NCBI GenBank assembly: GCA_029718625.1
Contig: CM056385.1
Span: 28,821,391-28,885,390 of the forward strand
Origin: Synaphobranchus kaupii
Taxonomy: Eukaryota; Chordata; Actinopteri; Anguilliformes; Synaphobranchidae
Reading direction: 5' to 3'
Length of the DNA stretch: 64,000 nt
Position 1 is the stretch's first letter. Each line of letters begins with the position of its first letter. The notes beneath the pieces were generated by a model. That model was not told where the DNA came from. It worked only from the letters and a program-made list of their open reading frames with translations, and searched no databases. Shown here piece by piece: positions 44,671 through 57,719 of the stretch. The translations under genes and the position numbers were made by a program.

Positions 44671-45719
44671 GCAGTTTAAGTGATCCCCAGAGCACCTATT
44701 ACCTGCCTTGTAAATATTGACCTGTCTTAGAATGGCACAGCTGTTTGTAATGAATGACAAATTACACAGGTTGTTAGGATCATACAATAAACCCTGGAGA
44801 CTGAACTGCCGTCCGAGTCCCTGTGGCATTGACTGTGTGACCTCTAATCACCTGTGGACAGGAATGAAAATTCAGATGCCCCCCCCAATTTACCGACAGT
44901 TAATATTCAGATAATTTCCCAATATATGTCAGTGATGGAAATCTACTTTTGCTCCTATGTGTCCTTGGCTAAGGGTCTTGGAGCTGAGTTACCTGAAGAT
45001 TTCATCCATTAACAACCTAAATTAGGCCAAGTGTATTTGACAGGTGGACCACATTATACTGTATTATGTTAACGAGGTCCGCCTACGTTGATTTCAAATG
45101 CTCCTGTGTTTATTTGCATGATTGCCAGGTCTATTATCAGCAGATCAGATCATCCTTTGACCATCCCTCTATATGGAACCTTTCAAGATCATTCACATCC
45201 TTTTGTCTATTCTTGTCTTCAATCAAGACCTTGATAAGTAGAATCATGTGTCTTAGCGCTGGGCTAAAACAAAAACCTGCACCCACACCGGCCCTTTTCA
45301 GATAAGGTTCCCCACCTCTGATCTATACGGAATCTTTCACGATCATTCCCATCCTTTTGTCTGTTCTTGCGGACTGTGGTCTTCCATTCAAACGATTAAT
45401 TTTTAATGCATTGGCCATTGTAAAACAGTTATGTGGTCTGTTCACCATTTCTTTGTTGCTTGGGATCATTGAATTTCTGATTCACTGTGAGATCAATCAA
45501 TTCGCTTTTAACTCACAGTATAATGGCACACTGGTATTTTCCCTTCCTTAGTCATTCCTAATGACTGCAGTGATTAACAGTCTTCAAGGCTCTGTAATGA
45601 GTCTGGTCCTCAGGCTGTTTTTGGTTTGAGGTAACAGGCCAGTGTGGTACAGCAACTTTAAAACTCATTTGTGAATTAATTGTGAATTAAATAATAGCTA
45701 CACACTGCTCTATGTCATT
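44671..45719. other. Intergenic DNA
   Basis: Two near-identical phrases (tatatggaacctttcaagatca and ctatacggaatctttcacga, ~45170 and ~45320) point to a local duplication of ~150 bp. No gene. Confidence 0.35.
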
Positions 45720-46199
45720 CAGTTAAGTTAAATTTCATTTGTATAGCACTTCATACAAAACTATTTCACAAAGATGCTCTACGTAAAAAGCAGGAATTAC
45801 AAAGAATTCGGCAATCCCAGCCAGACCCCCCAAAAAGCCAGCAAGTCAGGTAAAATCTCCCCATTGGGAATAAAAACACCCGAAAGAGTGGTGAGAAAAG
45901 AGTCCCCAATGGGAAGAAATCTCAGGAGGAACCCGGGCATAGATGGGGAACCCATCCTCCACTGGCTGGCCTGGTGTCATTAGATAAAGATAGGCTACAA
46001 GGTAACAGGGAGGTAAATGGGAATCTATCAGGGCAAAAAGACAAAGTGGTAACCTTCTGGTAAAATGGACGGTCCAAGCAATGCCATGTATGCACTGTAA
46101 TATGCAGATCAGGAGGGAGAGTCCATGGATCTTGGCCTCCAGTTTGAGCCATGACATTTTGAATTTATATGCACGTGTAAATAGAATTTGCAACTTGCG
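45720..46199 (-). mobile_element. LINE 3' UTR (minus strand)
   Basis: On the minus strand, cagtggaggatgggttcccc is followed by cgggttcctcctgagatttc and by a tail with gaagtgctatacaaatgaaa. These are 3' UTR features shared with L2-related fish LINEs. It joins, across an inserted Tc1 MITE, to reverse transcriptase remnants at 46702-46935. Confidence 0.6.
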
Positions 46200-46201
46200 T
46201 A

Positions 46202-46699
46202 CAGTGAGCACCATAATTCATTGGACAGTGACACATTTTTTTTGTGATTTTGGTTCTGTACTCTTGAACTTTGTGGTTGAAAGGATACAATGACAATGAG
46301 GTAGTCCTCCCCATTTTCGGGTATCAAAAAATATTGGACAGTTTAACATAATGTAGAATAAAGTAATAATTTTTCATATTTGGTTGCATATCCTTTGCAT
46401 GCCATGCCTTCCTGATGTCTGTGACCCAACAACATCAAAAGACTCTTGATATCTTATTTTCTGGTACTCTTACAAGCGATACTATAACTTCTCTGCATTT
46501 GAATGGATCTCTAAATTGGGGGGAGGGAGTAGATTTAGCTGTAGATTTAACGGTTCATCTGATATGGATGAAAATACCCTCAAATAAAAGCTGACAGTCT
46601 GCACTTCAACCATTGTATCCTTTCAAACTCAAAATGCTAGAGTACATAACTAAAATAACAAAACATGTGTCACTGTCCAATGAATTATGGTGCTCACTG
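46202..46699. mobile_element. Tc1/mariner-type MITE, copy B, 498 bp
   Basis: The ends CAGTGAGCACCATAATTCAT and their complement are flanked by TA (46200-46201 and 46700-46701). It is closely related to 30881-31501 but shorter in the middle. It interrupts a minus-strand LINE. Confidence 0.9.
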
Positions 46700-46701
46700 T
46701 A

Positions 46702-46935
46702 TGTTCCAAAAGTGAAAAAGGGTACTCTTGTGACTTTATTAATATGGGCCTGAAAAGAGAGATCTGAGTCAATGGACATGCCAAGGTTTTTAACATCCAA
46801 ATTAGCTGTCACAGTGAAGCCATTTAAATTGACCATTTTCTCAAAGACTTGGCACTTAATGCTGATATCTCAATCTTATCTGATTTCAATAAAAAGGATT
46901 TTGTGCCTCAACCAGGCACTGATATCTTTAATTCA
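46702..46935 (-). pseudogene. LINE reverse transcriptase C-terminal remnant (minus strand)
   Basis: The minus-strand frames give IKDISAWLRHKILF, then MVNLNGFTVTANLDVKNLG and SIDSDLSFQAHINKVTRVPF. The phrase V-K-N-L-G-x-x-x-D-S-D-L-S-F-x-x-H-I is the post-palm region of L2-like reverse transcriptases, also present in the better copy at 35147-36046 ([20 protein letters not shown]). It is truncated at both sides and frameshifted. Confidence 0.75.
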
Positions 46936-47234
46936 GGCTGCTAATTTGGCGAGCTGGGTAACTTTTTTTGTTGTATTAGAAGGAAAACGTCAGCGAAGCG
47001 GCACCTCATTTTCTAAAACGAAGCTTCACTGTCATATACAACCAAAATGTTTGTGTACTTCTTGAAAAGTGTGCTCCCGAATATACTCAGCAAAACCCCG
47101 GGAGTAAGTGTATCATACTGAGGTTTAAAATATACTATATTTAGAGAAAATTTCACCTACTTAACCACTTTCTCGTCCTGTCTACTCACGAGCCTCCCTA
47201 ATAGCAAGGGAGGGTGCTGATACGGACACAGCCA

Positions 47235-47526
47235 GGGTGCGTCCCAATATTCTTCACTCCCCACCTCCACTCCCCACTACCACTCCTCTCCTACCCGGAA
47301 ATATGCAAAACTGCCTGAACGTTTTCAGTATGAGTATTTACATATTGCGATATGTTAGATATTGCGGTTTGCGTCAAGATATTAATTAATATGTAACCAT
47401 TTATACATAATTAAGATGTAATCATCAACATTAGATTAAAACACAAAGATCCGTTTCCGGGACACGGAGTAGAGGAGTGGTAGTGGAGGAGGAAAGGTTG
47501 CATTTTTCAACTATTGGGACGCACCC
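47235..47526. mobile_element. Harbinger-like MITE, 292 bp
   Basis: The ends are GGGTGCGTCCCAATA and TATTGGGACGCACCC, perfect inverted repeats. CCA flanks both (47232-47234 and 47527-47529), a 3-bp duplication. Inside, ccactaccactcctct pairs with agaggagtggtagtgg near the right end. Confidence 0.75.
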
Positions 47527-47558
47527 CCACTGTGTTGGCTGCAAGGGGCCAAAACCAG

Positions 47559-48210
47559 GGCTGTGTTTGGAATGGCTCACTCATTCACTCCCTCCTGATA
47601 CACTACTTAGGGAATCTACATAGGGCACTAGATAGGGATTCACTGGTGAAAGGAGGAGACGGTTTGGGACACTACCGTTTTTGAGCAGGTTACTTAGCAA
47701 CGCTTGCCTGACAGTGGTCACCGGCTTGGTGAGAAAGCATGCAAGAAACGGTAAAAAATGGTTTTGTTGTCTTGTTGTAGGTAGATAGGTAAGTTAGGTA
47801 ACTAGGTAGCTAGCTAGCTAATTAAGTTGCATTTTCCATTAAACAGTAATAATTGTTAAATTAAAAAAATAGTTAACACTTTATAATATATTTAATCTAC
47901 CGCGTTTATTTATATTTCGGTTATAAAGCCGATTAAACTGATTTAATATAGGCTACAAGATGAAACTTGCATTTATATTTACATTTGTAGACCAGCGCAG
48001 ACTCAGCCGTTGCCATCTTGACAAAAAAAAAATCTCCGGTCATGTAGTGTACATCGTTTGTACCCTACATTTTGTGGTGCATTGTGGGGGATATTGAGTG
48101 AACTATTTAGGGTGTCAAATTTGACATTTGAATTTTGGACACCCTACAAAATGGCCGATATCCTAAATAGTGCACTATGTAGTGAATAGGGAGCGATTCC
48201 GAACACAGCC
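47559..48210. mobile_element. Harbinger-like MITE, 652 bp
   Basis: The ends are GGCTGTGTTTGGAATGGCTC and, reverse-complemented from the right, GGCTGTGTTCGGAATCGCTC. CAG flanks both (47556-47558 and 48211-48213). It starts only 33 bases after the previous MITE. No transposase is present. Confidence 0.7.
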
Positions 48211-51200
48211 CAGACATCCCTGTTGTAACTCACTTCCTGGTCTTGTTGAGAGCGTTGCTCTCTGGCGCCAATGCGGTAGGTTCCAGTATAGGTCTTTCAG
48301 GCCCATTGTTCAATGCAAGTCAATGGTACCAAATGCGGTCCAAATATGAGAACATGTAGTTGCAATAGGTGCTTTTTTCGTCATCTAATTTTTCCCCATG
48401 TGCCAATTTGTATTGTATTGTTTGGGTACTATATTTAAATTTTCTTGACCAATCCAGACGTAATTACCATATAAGGGTCCCCCTTCTCCCTACTGTGCAG
48501 TCTCTGGCTACAATTTTTGTACATGGCAGCACGTCCACAGCTTCAAAACACTTTTCACAAGCCCATGATAGGTCGATGGGTGATGTCACAGTATTTTTCT
48601 ACAGTTTATGGTTTATACCCTCTAATTCTGCCTTTTAAAACCATGTATTCGGTCAGAATTCATGTTTTCAAATCAAAGTGGCTCATGATGTGAACCAATC
48701 AAAGAGAGAGGCTGGTTCCCATTGCAAAAAAATGTACAATGAGATTGACTTTGCGTGTTCACACAACAGTAAAGCTAGTGTTGAGAGAGACTTTGACCTG
48801 CTCCTGTCTGCATCACCAAATGGGACTAGAGCCAGGCATAAGTTTATATATCTTATATAAAATTTGCTAGCTACATAATTCAGCCATCACTGTCGATTGT
48901 AGTGTTTGTGTAAACAAAACTGAAAGATTAGCTCATTTATTTATTTTCCTTTATCTGTTATGAAAACCAGAAAAACTATTCTTTTGTCCTATTGTGAACA
49001 TCCAGTAGACTCCCAAATTGGGGCTAGGTGTATTGGGTAACTGTAAGTCTGGGGTAGAGGGTAGCCTTGTTCAAGAATTTACATGTATAAAAAATATTTG
49101 CTAACGTTAGCTATGGCAAACCATCATGTAACGTTCGATAGCTAACTTCAGACTAGTGAACTTATCAAAACAAAAACGAGCTACCAAACTAGGTGACTAA
49201 ATGGAAAATGCTTTAGCATATTGGTAAGCTCTGCCACAACAAAAATTCCATTGTTTTACCTGGACTCTTGAAGCTGACATTTTACAGCAGTCTATAATCC
49301 TGCAAGTGCAACGAAAAACTTTGAGGCACGTTCACGATAGAGAAGCAGTGGGGTGGCGGTGTGTCTCTTTCTTTGTGGGCAGGGCGTTATGACTTTCGAA
49401 ATGTCTTCACAACATTTGCGACCATTGAGAAAGTTGCCTACTCCTGCCTTAATTCAATTAAATTGTATTTAACACTTCAGGAGCCATACGATTTCTGGCT
49501 CAAGGTTCCCGACCACTGCTACATACCATGCTATATATGCTCTATGACAAGCCTTTGATAAAAATCTGTGAGCGTTGCTCTCCCCCACATGCGCCCTCCG
49601 TCATTCAAAAGGTATAACGTCAATTCCCCCAACGTCTATTCGGTGGAAATTAATCAAATTTAAATACTTGTAGTTGACCAATTCAAAAAAATATCCAAGA
49701 ATCCAGGTCCTTGGCCTCCTGTCAACCTGTGTGCAGAGTTTCATTCAAATCGGAACTGTAGGCGCTAAGGCTATTACGGACAGATTGACGGAAAGACACA
49801 CGTACTCGAGTGATTACAATACTCCCGCTCGCAGTGCTATGCGTGTGCGGGTGTAATAAAAACGGCTTGCCATAGTACACATTCGATTTTCAGTTCACAC
49901 TTAGGATAAGTATATCTTCAAACATCAATTTTAACAATTACATTTTTTTCCTAATCAAGGGATATTATTATGTCAAATCTAAGTCTGACAGTCCTAGGGT
50001 TTTGTCATGCCTTCAATTCAAGTTCAAACAGGAAGTAACGTTAGGGAAATATCTTCCTCAGTATCTTCATCAGCAGTGGTTGTCAACAGTGAAGACATGG
50101 TGTAGCCAGGTCTGCTCTTTAAATTCTGTCATTGACTGAGAAATAGAACACTCTTTGGACTTGAGTAAGGGTGAGTTCATAGACCCTCATGCACCATGTC
50201 AATAAAGGTACATTCCCAAACCCTGGAGAAATTAAAACATTTTTTGTTTGTTTATTTGCTTTTTGTCTGGGATTATTAGAGAAGTGTATGAAGTTGAAGG
50301 CGTTGCTCTGCTGCTTTCATAGTCCTGCGTATCGTCTCCATCCACAGGTTTGCAGTGTGTGCCTGCTGTGTTTGGAGTGAAGGCGTGGTTTCTTTTCCAT
50401 GCTTATGACTGCACTAGATGACTGCTTCACTCATCATGGCTTCTCATGTTTAAAATGAATGGCCCAGAGGGCAAGAGCTACCTACCCATTATTGCCAAGA
50501 CTTTGAGTCTTACCAATAACAGGGAGTAGTGTTCAAGTTTGATCCAGCTCTATGTAAATTATGAATGTGTTTAAAGCATTCTTTCGAGAGCCCCCAGCGT
50601 AGTGATAATTACTTTTCAGCGCTCCCTATCAAAGACAAAATAAGTGATTTTGTGTCTGTCTATACATCCTCTCAATGATGCCCATTTACAAGGTAACGTA
50701 CACAGAATAAGTAAATGTATGTACTGTATATACTGTACATTTACGTGTGCCAGTGCAAAGGGAATGGTACTAATAAGACATATTAATTAATAGAACATAT
50801 GGTATCTCCATTGAGCTCTATTTGTTTTTCATTGTTTATTGAATTTATGGAAATATAAATATACAAATATATCATTCCTGTGTCTTTAATCTGTTTATTG
50901 TGCTTTCATGCGCTCTTCTGTACTTTTTGCTGTTTTTATGTTGCGATTTATAACCAGGCTGCAAAATATATTGCCTGTCAGAGACACTAAAGATTTATTG
51001 AATAGAACTGAAGTGAATTGATGGTTGGTGGTTTCTGGTGGTGGGGAAGCTTTGGATGTTTCCCCTGTTTGGAAGTCCAGAGGTCTCTGTTGTCTTTGCC
51101 TTTTTATATTTATCATGCCCCTGTATGCTTTCTCTTCTCTTCTCTTCTCTCCCTCCTGTAATGGCCGCCTTGCTGCTGCTGCTGCTGCTGCCGACTCTCC

Positions 51201-51420
51201 TGCTGCCCTTGTTCCTTGTTCTCCTCTCACCTCCTGCTGCCCCGCTCCCCAAACCCACCTGCCAGAGAGGCAGCGGCTGGTGATTGTTGTCTCCTGAGTG
51301 TGTCATAGTGACAGCAAGGTGGTCTGTTGTGATGTGAAGGAGCCACAGGTGTCACGTGGCGTGTCTGCTCCTGTCAGAATGACAGCTGGCATTTTGCAGA
51401 GACAATCTCACTGAGCTGAG
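48211..51420. other. Intergenic DNA with dispersed repeat parts
   Basis: The stretch 48225-48620 and the words at 49570-49850 (gttgctctccccca, gagtgattacaatactcccg) belong to the same dispersed repeat family as 39420-39840. A CTG-type run lies at 51172-51200. No gene is supported. Confidence 0.35.
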
Positions 51421-51424
51421 AGAG

Positions 51425-51525
51425 AAGCCTGGGTATAGTGTGAAAGAGGGAGAGAGAGCCAGAGACAGAGAGAGAGACAGAGAAAGAGACACAGAGAGAG
51501 GAGAGAGATACAGAGAGAGATTTGA
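51425..51525. repeat. (GA)n compound microsatellite
   Basis: GA units with AC and AA interruptions, ending at the 3' end of the minus-strand LINE fragment. Confidence 0.9.
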
Positions 51526-51905
51526 GATTTAAAACGCCTTTATTTTCCTTTTCCCATAAATCAATTTACCCTACCATGTTCACAACAGAGAAAAAAACAT
51601 GTCAACCATGGCAAACTTTACCTGATACCATTTTCAGGTTAAAAAAATAATAATAAATAATAATAAAAACTAGCACTTTAAATAAATCTGCCCTGCATCA
51701 TCCACCTCACATAAAACTCCCCCCACCGCCCAAATTTCACTGAAGCTGGGCATGTCATTAACCAGTTTGTAATAGGCGTGTTCAACTTTGATGCGTGCAG
51801 CCACAAATCCCCTTAACATGGCCTCAGGATTTACACCCCCAGCTCCCAACATTTTATTTTTCCTAGTTTTCCAAATTGCTAGTTTTGATTGTCCTGAAAG
51901 ATAGG
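51526..51905 (-). pseudogene. Tx1-type LINE ORF2 C-terminal fragment
   Basis: The minus-strand frame reads LSGQSKLAIWKTRKNKMLGA, then VNPEAMLRGFVAARIKVEHA, YYKLVNDMPSFSEIWAVGGV and LCEVDDAGQIYLK. The pattern (SGQ-x-x-x-A-I-x-x-T-R-K-N, then M-L-R-G-x-V-A-A-R, then an I-W-A-V-G-x-x-L-C end) is what I recall from the C-terminus of fish Tx1/L1-related ORF2 proteins. It is 5'-truncated. A GA/TC tract adjoins on both sides. Confidence 0.6.
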
Positions 51906-52119
51906 GGGGGAGAAAGAAACAGAGAGAAGAGAGACCACATGAGAACACATAGATACCCTAATCTACCCCAGCCCAGTATTTGTATATTCTTTTCTTAATT
52001 ATAGTTCAATGATATGTTCATTGTTGCACTAACTAACGCGATACAGCATACACTCATAAAAGCATGTACACATAAACAGGCTAACATGCACATGCACACA
52101 CACATACACACACAAACAC

Positions 52120-52218
52120 ATACATGTTTTACTCTATTTATGATTATTGTATTTGTTGTATTCTTTCATGCTTTGGCAATATGTATATGTACATACATCA
52201 TGCCAATAAAGCAAATTT
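52120..52218 (+). mobile_element. LINE 3' tail (gccaataaagcaaatttgaat type)
   Basis: The words tcatgctttggcaatatgta and catgccaataaagcaaattt are a recurrent teleost LINE 3' end with an AATAAA-type signal. The end runs straight into a GA tract at 52219. Confidence 0.65.
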
Positions 52219-52315
52219 GAATTGAGACAGAGAGAGACAGAGAGAGGAGAAATACTGAGAGAGAGAGGGAGGAAGAGAGACAGAGAGAGGAGAGAGATAC
52301 TGAGAGAGGTGGTGA
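52219..52315. repeat. (GA)n compound microsatellite
   Basis: GA units with AC/AT interruptions, directly after the LINE tail. A pure G run of ~23 follows at 52341-52363. Confidence 0.9.
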
Positions 52316-52986
52316 ATAAAAGGTGGTACACATATTTGAAGGGGGGGGGGGGGGGGGGGGGGGATTTCTTGAGGGAGGGAGAATAGGATTATTTGGGGTT
52401 TATTTATTATTGGGGTTTCACTTTGAAAGCAAGGAAGGACACCTCTGGAGCAAATGTTGCATGTGCGTACATGTATCTGTGATGTAAAATGTATTCAAAT
52501 TTTAACCATATTATGGAAATACTGAGCACCACCATGCTCTTAACGTAACGCTGTTGTTTTATTTTGTTTGTCTATGTGGAGCTGTCCGTGGGACTGAAAA
52601 CTATGCATGATCCAGGATGGAGGAAGCATTGTCGTCAAAGGAGAAGCAGATAAGACCTTCATTCCTTTCTCTAGTTCCTCCAGATTTGAAGATGAGCAGT
52701 GACATTGTAATTATAGAATTACATCATTGTGTCATTTCAAACAGAATGCATGGGGAAGGCCTACCATTCAATATTATATTTATATTTGAATAACACTGTA
52801 CATTCACTGCACTTACATTTCCAATACTGTAATACCCCCCCCCCCCCAGAACTCTCTCACTGTATGTATATACTGTACTATTTATGGTAAATAGTACATT
52901 ACAGTCATAGTACAAGTACAATGTACCAGTTGCTTAGCCACCGTCTCATCTCTTAAGAATGTGATGTTTACTTTAATGATATACAC

Positions 52987-53190
52987 CAGGGGTGTCAAAC
53001 TCCAGTCCTGGAGGGCCGCAGTGTCTACAGGTATTTGTGGTTTCCTTTCAATCAGCACCCAGTTAAAGCATTGAGAACAAGGTGTGTGGACTTCTTAGCC
53101 AATTAGTGACTTAAATTAATCACTTGTGCTTAAACGCACCAAAAACCAGCAGACACTGCGGCCCTCCAGGACCGGATCTTGACACCCCTG
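52987..53190 (-). mobile_element. hAT-type MITE, 204 bp, copy 2 (inverted)
   Basis: The ends CAGGGGTGTCAAACTCC and GGATCTTGACACCCCTG are present. The perfect 8-bp duplication ATATACAC flanks it (52979-52986 and 53191-53198). It is the reverse complement of the element at 33675-33878, of equal length. Confidence 0.95.
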
Positions 53191-53198
53191 ATATACAC

Positions 53199-56100
53199 CA
53201 ATGACACAATTGTATCACTGAAAAATAGGACACAAATGTACCCTTTTTCGCTACAATCAATCTTCCTGGGCTCATATGAATTTTTTTACACCCTCCATAC
53301 ATTGGCTAGAGGAAGACTTTGCCGAAATGCTCCCATATTTCTGTGGTCAACTTCTTTTCAGAATTGGCCACCTGCAGTTTTCAGTGCAAACTTCTCTCCT
53401 TTGCAAATTAATTCTATCCTGTCAGCAATTATCAACTTTCCAGCTAATCAGTCATCTTACATTGTATTCGCAGGGGAGTTCTATTTTCAAAGGTCAGGCT
53501 TAAGCTGGCAAACACAATGCATTCCAATAGTGTCTTCTCACATTGTGACCTGATGGAATTTTCCATTGACCAATCAAAAGCTACAGTATGTAGGCTTGAC
53601 AATGTTCTTAATAATTAAGAACAGGTGATACTGTCATTCAACATAGTCAAAGAACCAGGACCATTCGGTTTTGGTTATTTCTCAGCAATCATGTATAAAA
53701 TACTTTAACATGCTGTATAAGCATATTGCAGTAAAATATTTTTGTATGAATAATAAATGTAAAAAACAAAACCATGTGCCTACATCTTTTGTTTATGTTG
53801 TTTTGAAATGTACGTATTGTGCTTTGACAGCATTTCTTTCACCGTAATTCCAATCCGAAAAACACAGATTTCTGGATTTAGTCCATTTATACTAAATACA
53901 TTTATTTAGACACTCCATTGTTGATCTCTGAAATGTTTAAGTTTTCAGCAAGATATGGGGACTGGTAAGTGTAAAAACTGTTGGACAATAACATAAGGAA
54001 GCCGCTGATAAGTTTCCGACTAAAAAATGTGTGGTACAAGAGTTTCTCCATTCCTCCCCAAGGAGTGAAAGAGGTCGAGACGATGTGAGGGGGAGCATTG
54101 CTGACTATTTATATTGACTATTCATGTTGACTTTTCATGCCTTTGAATGTCAGTCACAGAGTGATATTTCTGCTACACCTCTCATTCTCTCCCATGATAC
54201 CGCAGTGGCTCCTTCAGAAGGGCACAGTGGAGGGGAACGACTGTCATTTCCTCCGCCACCGCCACATGGCCTCCCAGAATGCTGCTGTGTTTCCACTGCC
54301 AAGGGTTACGCTCGCAGGGCACGCCAATGACGAGGGAAAGACCCCACGGGAGTTAAGCATGCAGTGTTGCTCTTTCCAAGCTAATAGCACAACCATTGAT
54401 TGGTGCAAAACAAATACCATGACCAATCATTGGTCATGTTATTGGTTTTGTGTGTGCTAAATGGTTTCGCACATGCTAAATGGTCTTAGTAAATCATGTC
54501 CATTGTGTTGCTCTTTCTATTCCAAAAAAAAAATGTACCTGTAAACCTTCACTTTCTAAGTCTCCCGCAGCCATTTTCAGACTGTGTTCTGTGAAAGTGT
54601 AACTGAACAGTTCCTTCAATGCAGCAGTATATTGTTTAATAAGTTCAGTTGCAATAGCTTGAAAAGGTCAGGTGGAATTATTGTGGGTGGCAGTGAAACA
54701 TACTGAATGGGTGAAAAGAAAGGGGTCACCACCCAAAGAGTATGCACTCTTTTAATAAAGCTTAATAAAGCTTTTTAATCTCTCATTGTTTATTCAGCTA
54801 CAGGACCTATTTTACTTACAGAACCTTCTGTTGGTTTCACTGACTAAACAAAATGGCATCCATTTGATAAATGACAGGGATGAATTTCTACTGAATTCCT
54901 GACACTGGTGTCTGGTTCATTTGTACTTTGCCCATTTCTTTATTTAGTCTGTAGAGTTTGGGGACATTGGCCGGTAGGTTTTTACCCTGAAACATCACCC
55001 TGAAAATCCTGGCCTCACAAGGCGAGGAAACCCCGCCTGCAGATTGTGTGCTCGGGAGCGACAGGATCCCTCCAGTTTACTGCACATCTCAAGCCTTGGA
55101 GGAAACTTGTTCGGACAGCGACGGCGGCACCAGCCCCGAGAAGTGCCACGTCCTATCTCTGGCTCTGACCTTGTCCCCTGCTTGTAGGGTTAATAAGTAG
55201 TGGCACCTCCGCAGCGGAAAGCCGGGGCTAGCAGAGGAGTGCTGCGGCGGTTTAAGGAATGGGGCTTCTAACCGAAAGGCTGCTGTCACGCCCAGGAGCA
55301 AATAACTTAAATGTGAATTGATTCAGTGCTGAGCTGTCGAAGCAGTTACTCAGATGCTTACGTATGCTGACTCTGTCCAGAGCTGCAGCGCTGAAATGGT
55401 TTCCCAGTTCTTGGCGCACACGGCCGCTGACCAATGCTGAAATGGCTTCCCAGCTCCCCATGAACACTGGTGCTTTGTGGTATTGAAAGAGCTGCCCAGC
55501 TGAGCTCTCGTCTCAGAGCTGGGCAGCAGTACCTGGCTGCAGATGGCTGCCCAGGAGGAAATTTAGCTGGGCGATCAGGGGGAAAACATCTAGCACTGCC
55601 AGCCTTGTTGCCCTTTGAACAATGTTTTTTACCCAGTGCAACTAATTTTCACACAAGCACATAAAAAACATTTCTCCCTCCATCTGCCACTTTAATTTGA
55701 TCAATAATCTTGTGAATTAAGGGAAATAGCTAGTTCTGGCCCCGTGATTAACTGGCTCACAAACCAGTAGTTTGACATATATTTTCCTGCTTTCCAATCT
55801 TGGAGATTTCTAAGAATTTCACAGTTGTATTTCAACGGTAGTATACTCTGAAAATAATGGGTTCTTCCCTGGGACTTTACATAGAAACTCATTTTATGAA
55901 CCTTTCACTGAAGACTTTTAAACCAAGATCATATGTAATGTCATTTTAGTGCTTTCGTAGAAAAGAAAAACAGGAAAACAGGAGTTATACTACATTAAAA
56001 TGGAGGGGAAAACAGCCAAATAACAGTGGTGCTGCCTTCATTCATGGCTGTAATAATAGGTTATCACAATTCACACAGAAAAGCCTTGTTTCTTTACTGT

Positions 56101-56764
56101 TCTCCATACCACTGAGCCAAAAGGTCTTCATCTCACCAGGTAACAGCTCTTACTGGACCCCAGAATCAAAAGGAATCATGCTGGCTGCAGGAGGAAACAT
56201 AGCCCAACATTATTATTATTTCCTCAGTATTCGCTCTGGTTGTGAGTTGGGGAGGCCCAACTATGACTGCAATGTGGACTGATGGCCTTGATTTGCCTGC
56301 TCCCAGATGGAAGCAGGTGAGCATACTGACTCTGTACACCCGATTAGCCGCTAGGTTGCTGTACGTTGCACAACAGCACAACTTAGCCATCTTTACCTGT
56401 TTTAAACTGCCAAGTTTGTTTTTGTGTCATCAGATTTTCGTGATTTTTGTTGGTTGGGAATTGAATTAACCTTTGCAACCCTGATGAAACTGAAGCATAT
56501 AAAAATGGTGTAGAGTACCCCAATGTGATTTAAAAAAAAACAATAGCATGTCTTAAAGAGGTATTTCAGTGGCTCTTATTAAGTGCTACAGTATAAAAAA
56601 TGTTATTTACCAGCTCTAGTTCATCCATACAGAGGAAAGGCTTGTTCTCCATGTTAATAAAGTGTACAGTTCATTGGCTCATGTTCTTAAGCTGCAGAAC
56701 AAAGGCCCTTTTCAGGATAATAAAGGCTTGGTATGAACCATTAAGTTTTATGATGATATATTTT
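53199..56764. other. Intergenic DNA, no supported gene
   Basis: Frames at 53179-53553, 54137-54460 and 55089-55467 show no family features. A perfect 11-bp-arm hairpin (gctgcccagct / agctgggcagc) lies at 55492-55530. A direct repeat, gctgaaatgg-t/c-ttcccag, occurs at 55391 and 55436. Confidence 0.35.
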
Positions 56765-56860
56765 TTTGTTGCTTAGCAGACTCCAGAGCAACTCACAGTT
56801 AACATTTTACATTAATTTGTTTATGCAGTGGAATATTTACTGGCACTATAAAGAGTAAAA
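56765..56860 (-). repeat. SINE/LINE tail fragment (inverted)
   Basis: ttgttgcttagcagactcca and the following acatttacat-type words match, in reverse, the family tail at 8200. Confidence 0.4.
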
Positions 56861-57181
56861 TATGCTACGCTGCATGCTGCTTAAGGACGGACAGCAGCAG
56901 CAACCCGCCTGGGAATCAATCTAAAACATTCGGGTTACGTAGGTGGTGATGCGAGCATATGATGTAAGCTTGCTGCATTATTAATCTGCCTGGGCACCAA
57001 AAAAAGAATCGTTTAAAAAAAAAAAGGAAAAGAAAGTGACAGAATAATTTATCCCAGTAATTCCTGACCCATTTTAGCACCGTACATTTCCACTGAGTAG
57101 GATTTTTTTTGTCAGCCCCCCTCTCTTTCTCTCTTGCACTCTCTCGCTCTCTCGCCTCTCTCTCTCTCTCGTGTTGCAGAG

Positions 57182-57290
57182 CAGATCAGGCAGAGGACCT
57201 TGCCGAAGGGCAAAGCACTTCCAAGCACCAGCTGGGATTGAAACCCGCAGGCCTTGGGGGTCACCAGCCGGCCGGACCCCAACCGCCGCC
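57182..57290 (-). repeat. tRNA-SINE remnant (minus strand)
   Basis: The words accttgccgaagggcaaag and gctgggattgaaacccgc (a B-box-like palindrome read on the minus strand) are typical of degraded fish tRNA-SINEs. The extent is uncertain. Confidence 0.4.
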
Positions 57291-57569
57291 GCTAAAAGAC
57301 GCGGCGGGTGTCTGCGAGTGCACGCTGTTCACGCGAGAGCCTGACAGCTGTGCCGCGCCGCGTCAAACCTGCACCTGACTGACAGGCGTCCCACCCCCGC
57401 GATCACCTCCTCCCCACCCATCTCCAGACTGTCCTGTCACAGACTGCCATCTGGGACCTGCCAGAACTGGAGAAGCTGCACTTGTTTGCCTGCTTTGTTA
57501 GTTTTTCGGGAGGGGGATGGCGTGAGTGGCACCGGATAGGGATATAATGAGAAACCGATGGTGACGGTG

Positions 57570-57718
<149 letters not shown>

Positions 57719-57719
57719 C

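Noticed and set aside
51025..51306. Leucine- and alanine-rich frames over the CTG run
   Set aside because: A triplet repeat keeps several frames open on both strands; there is no further support for coding.
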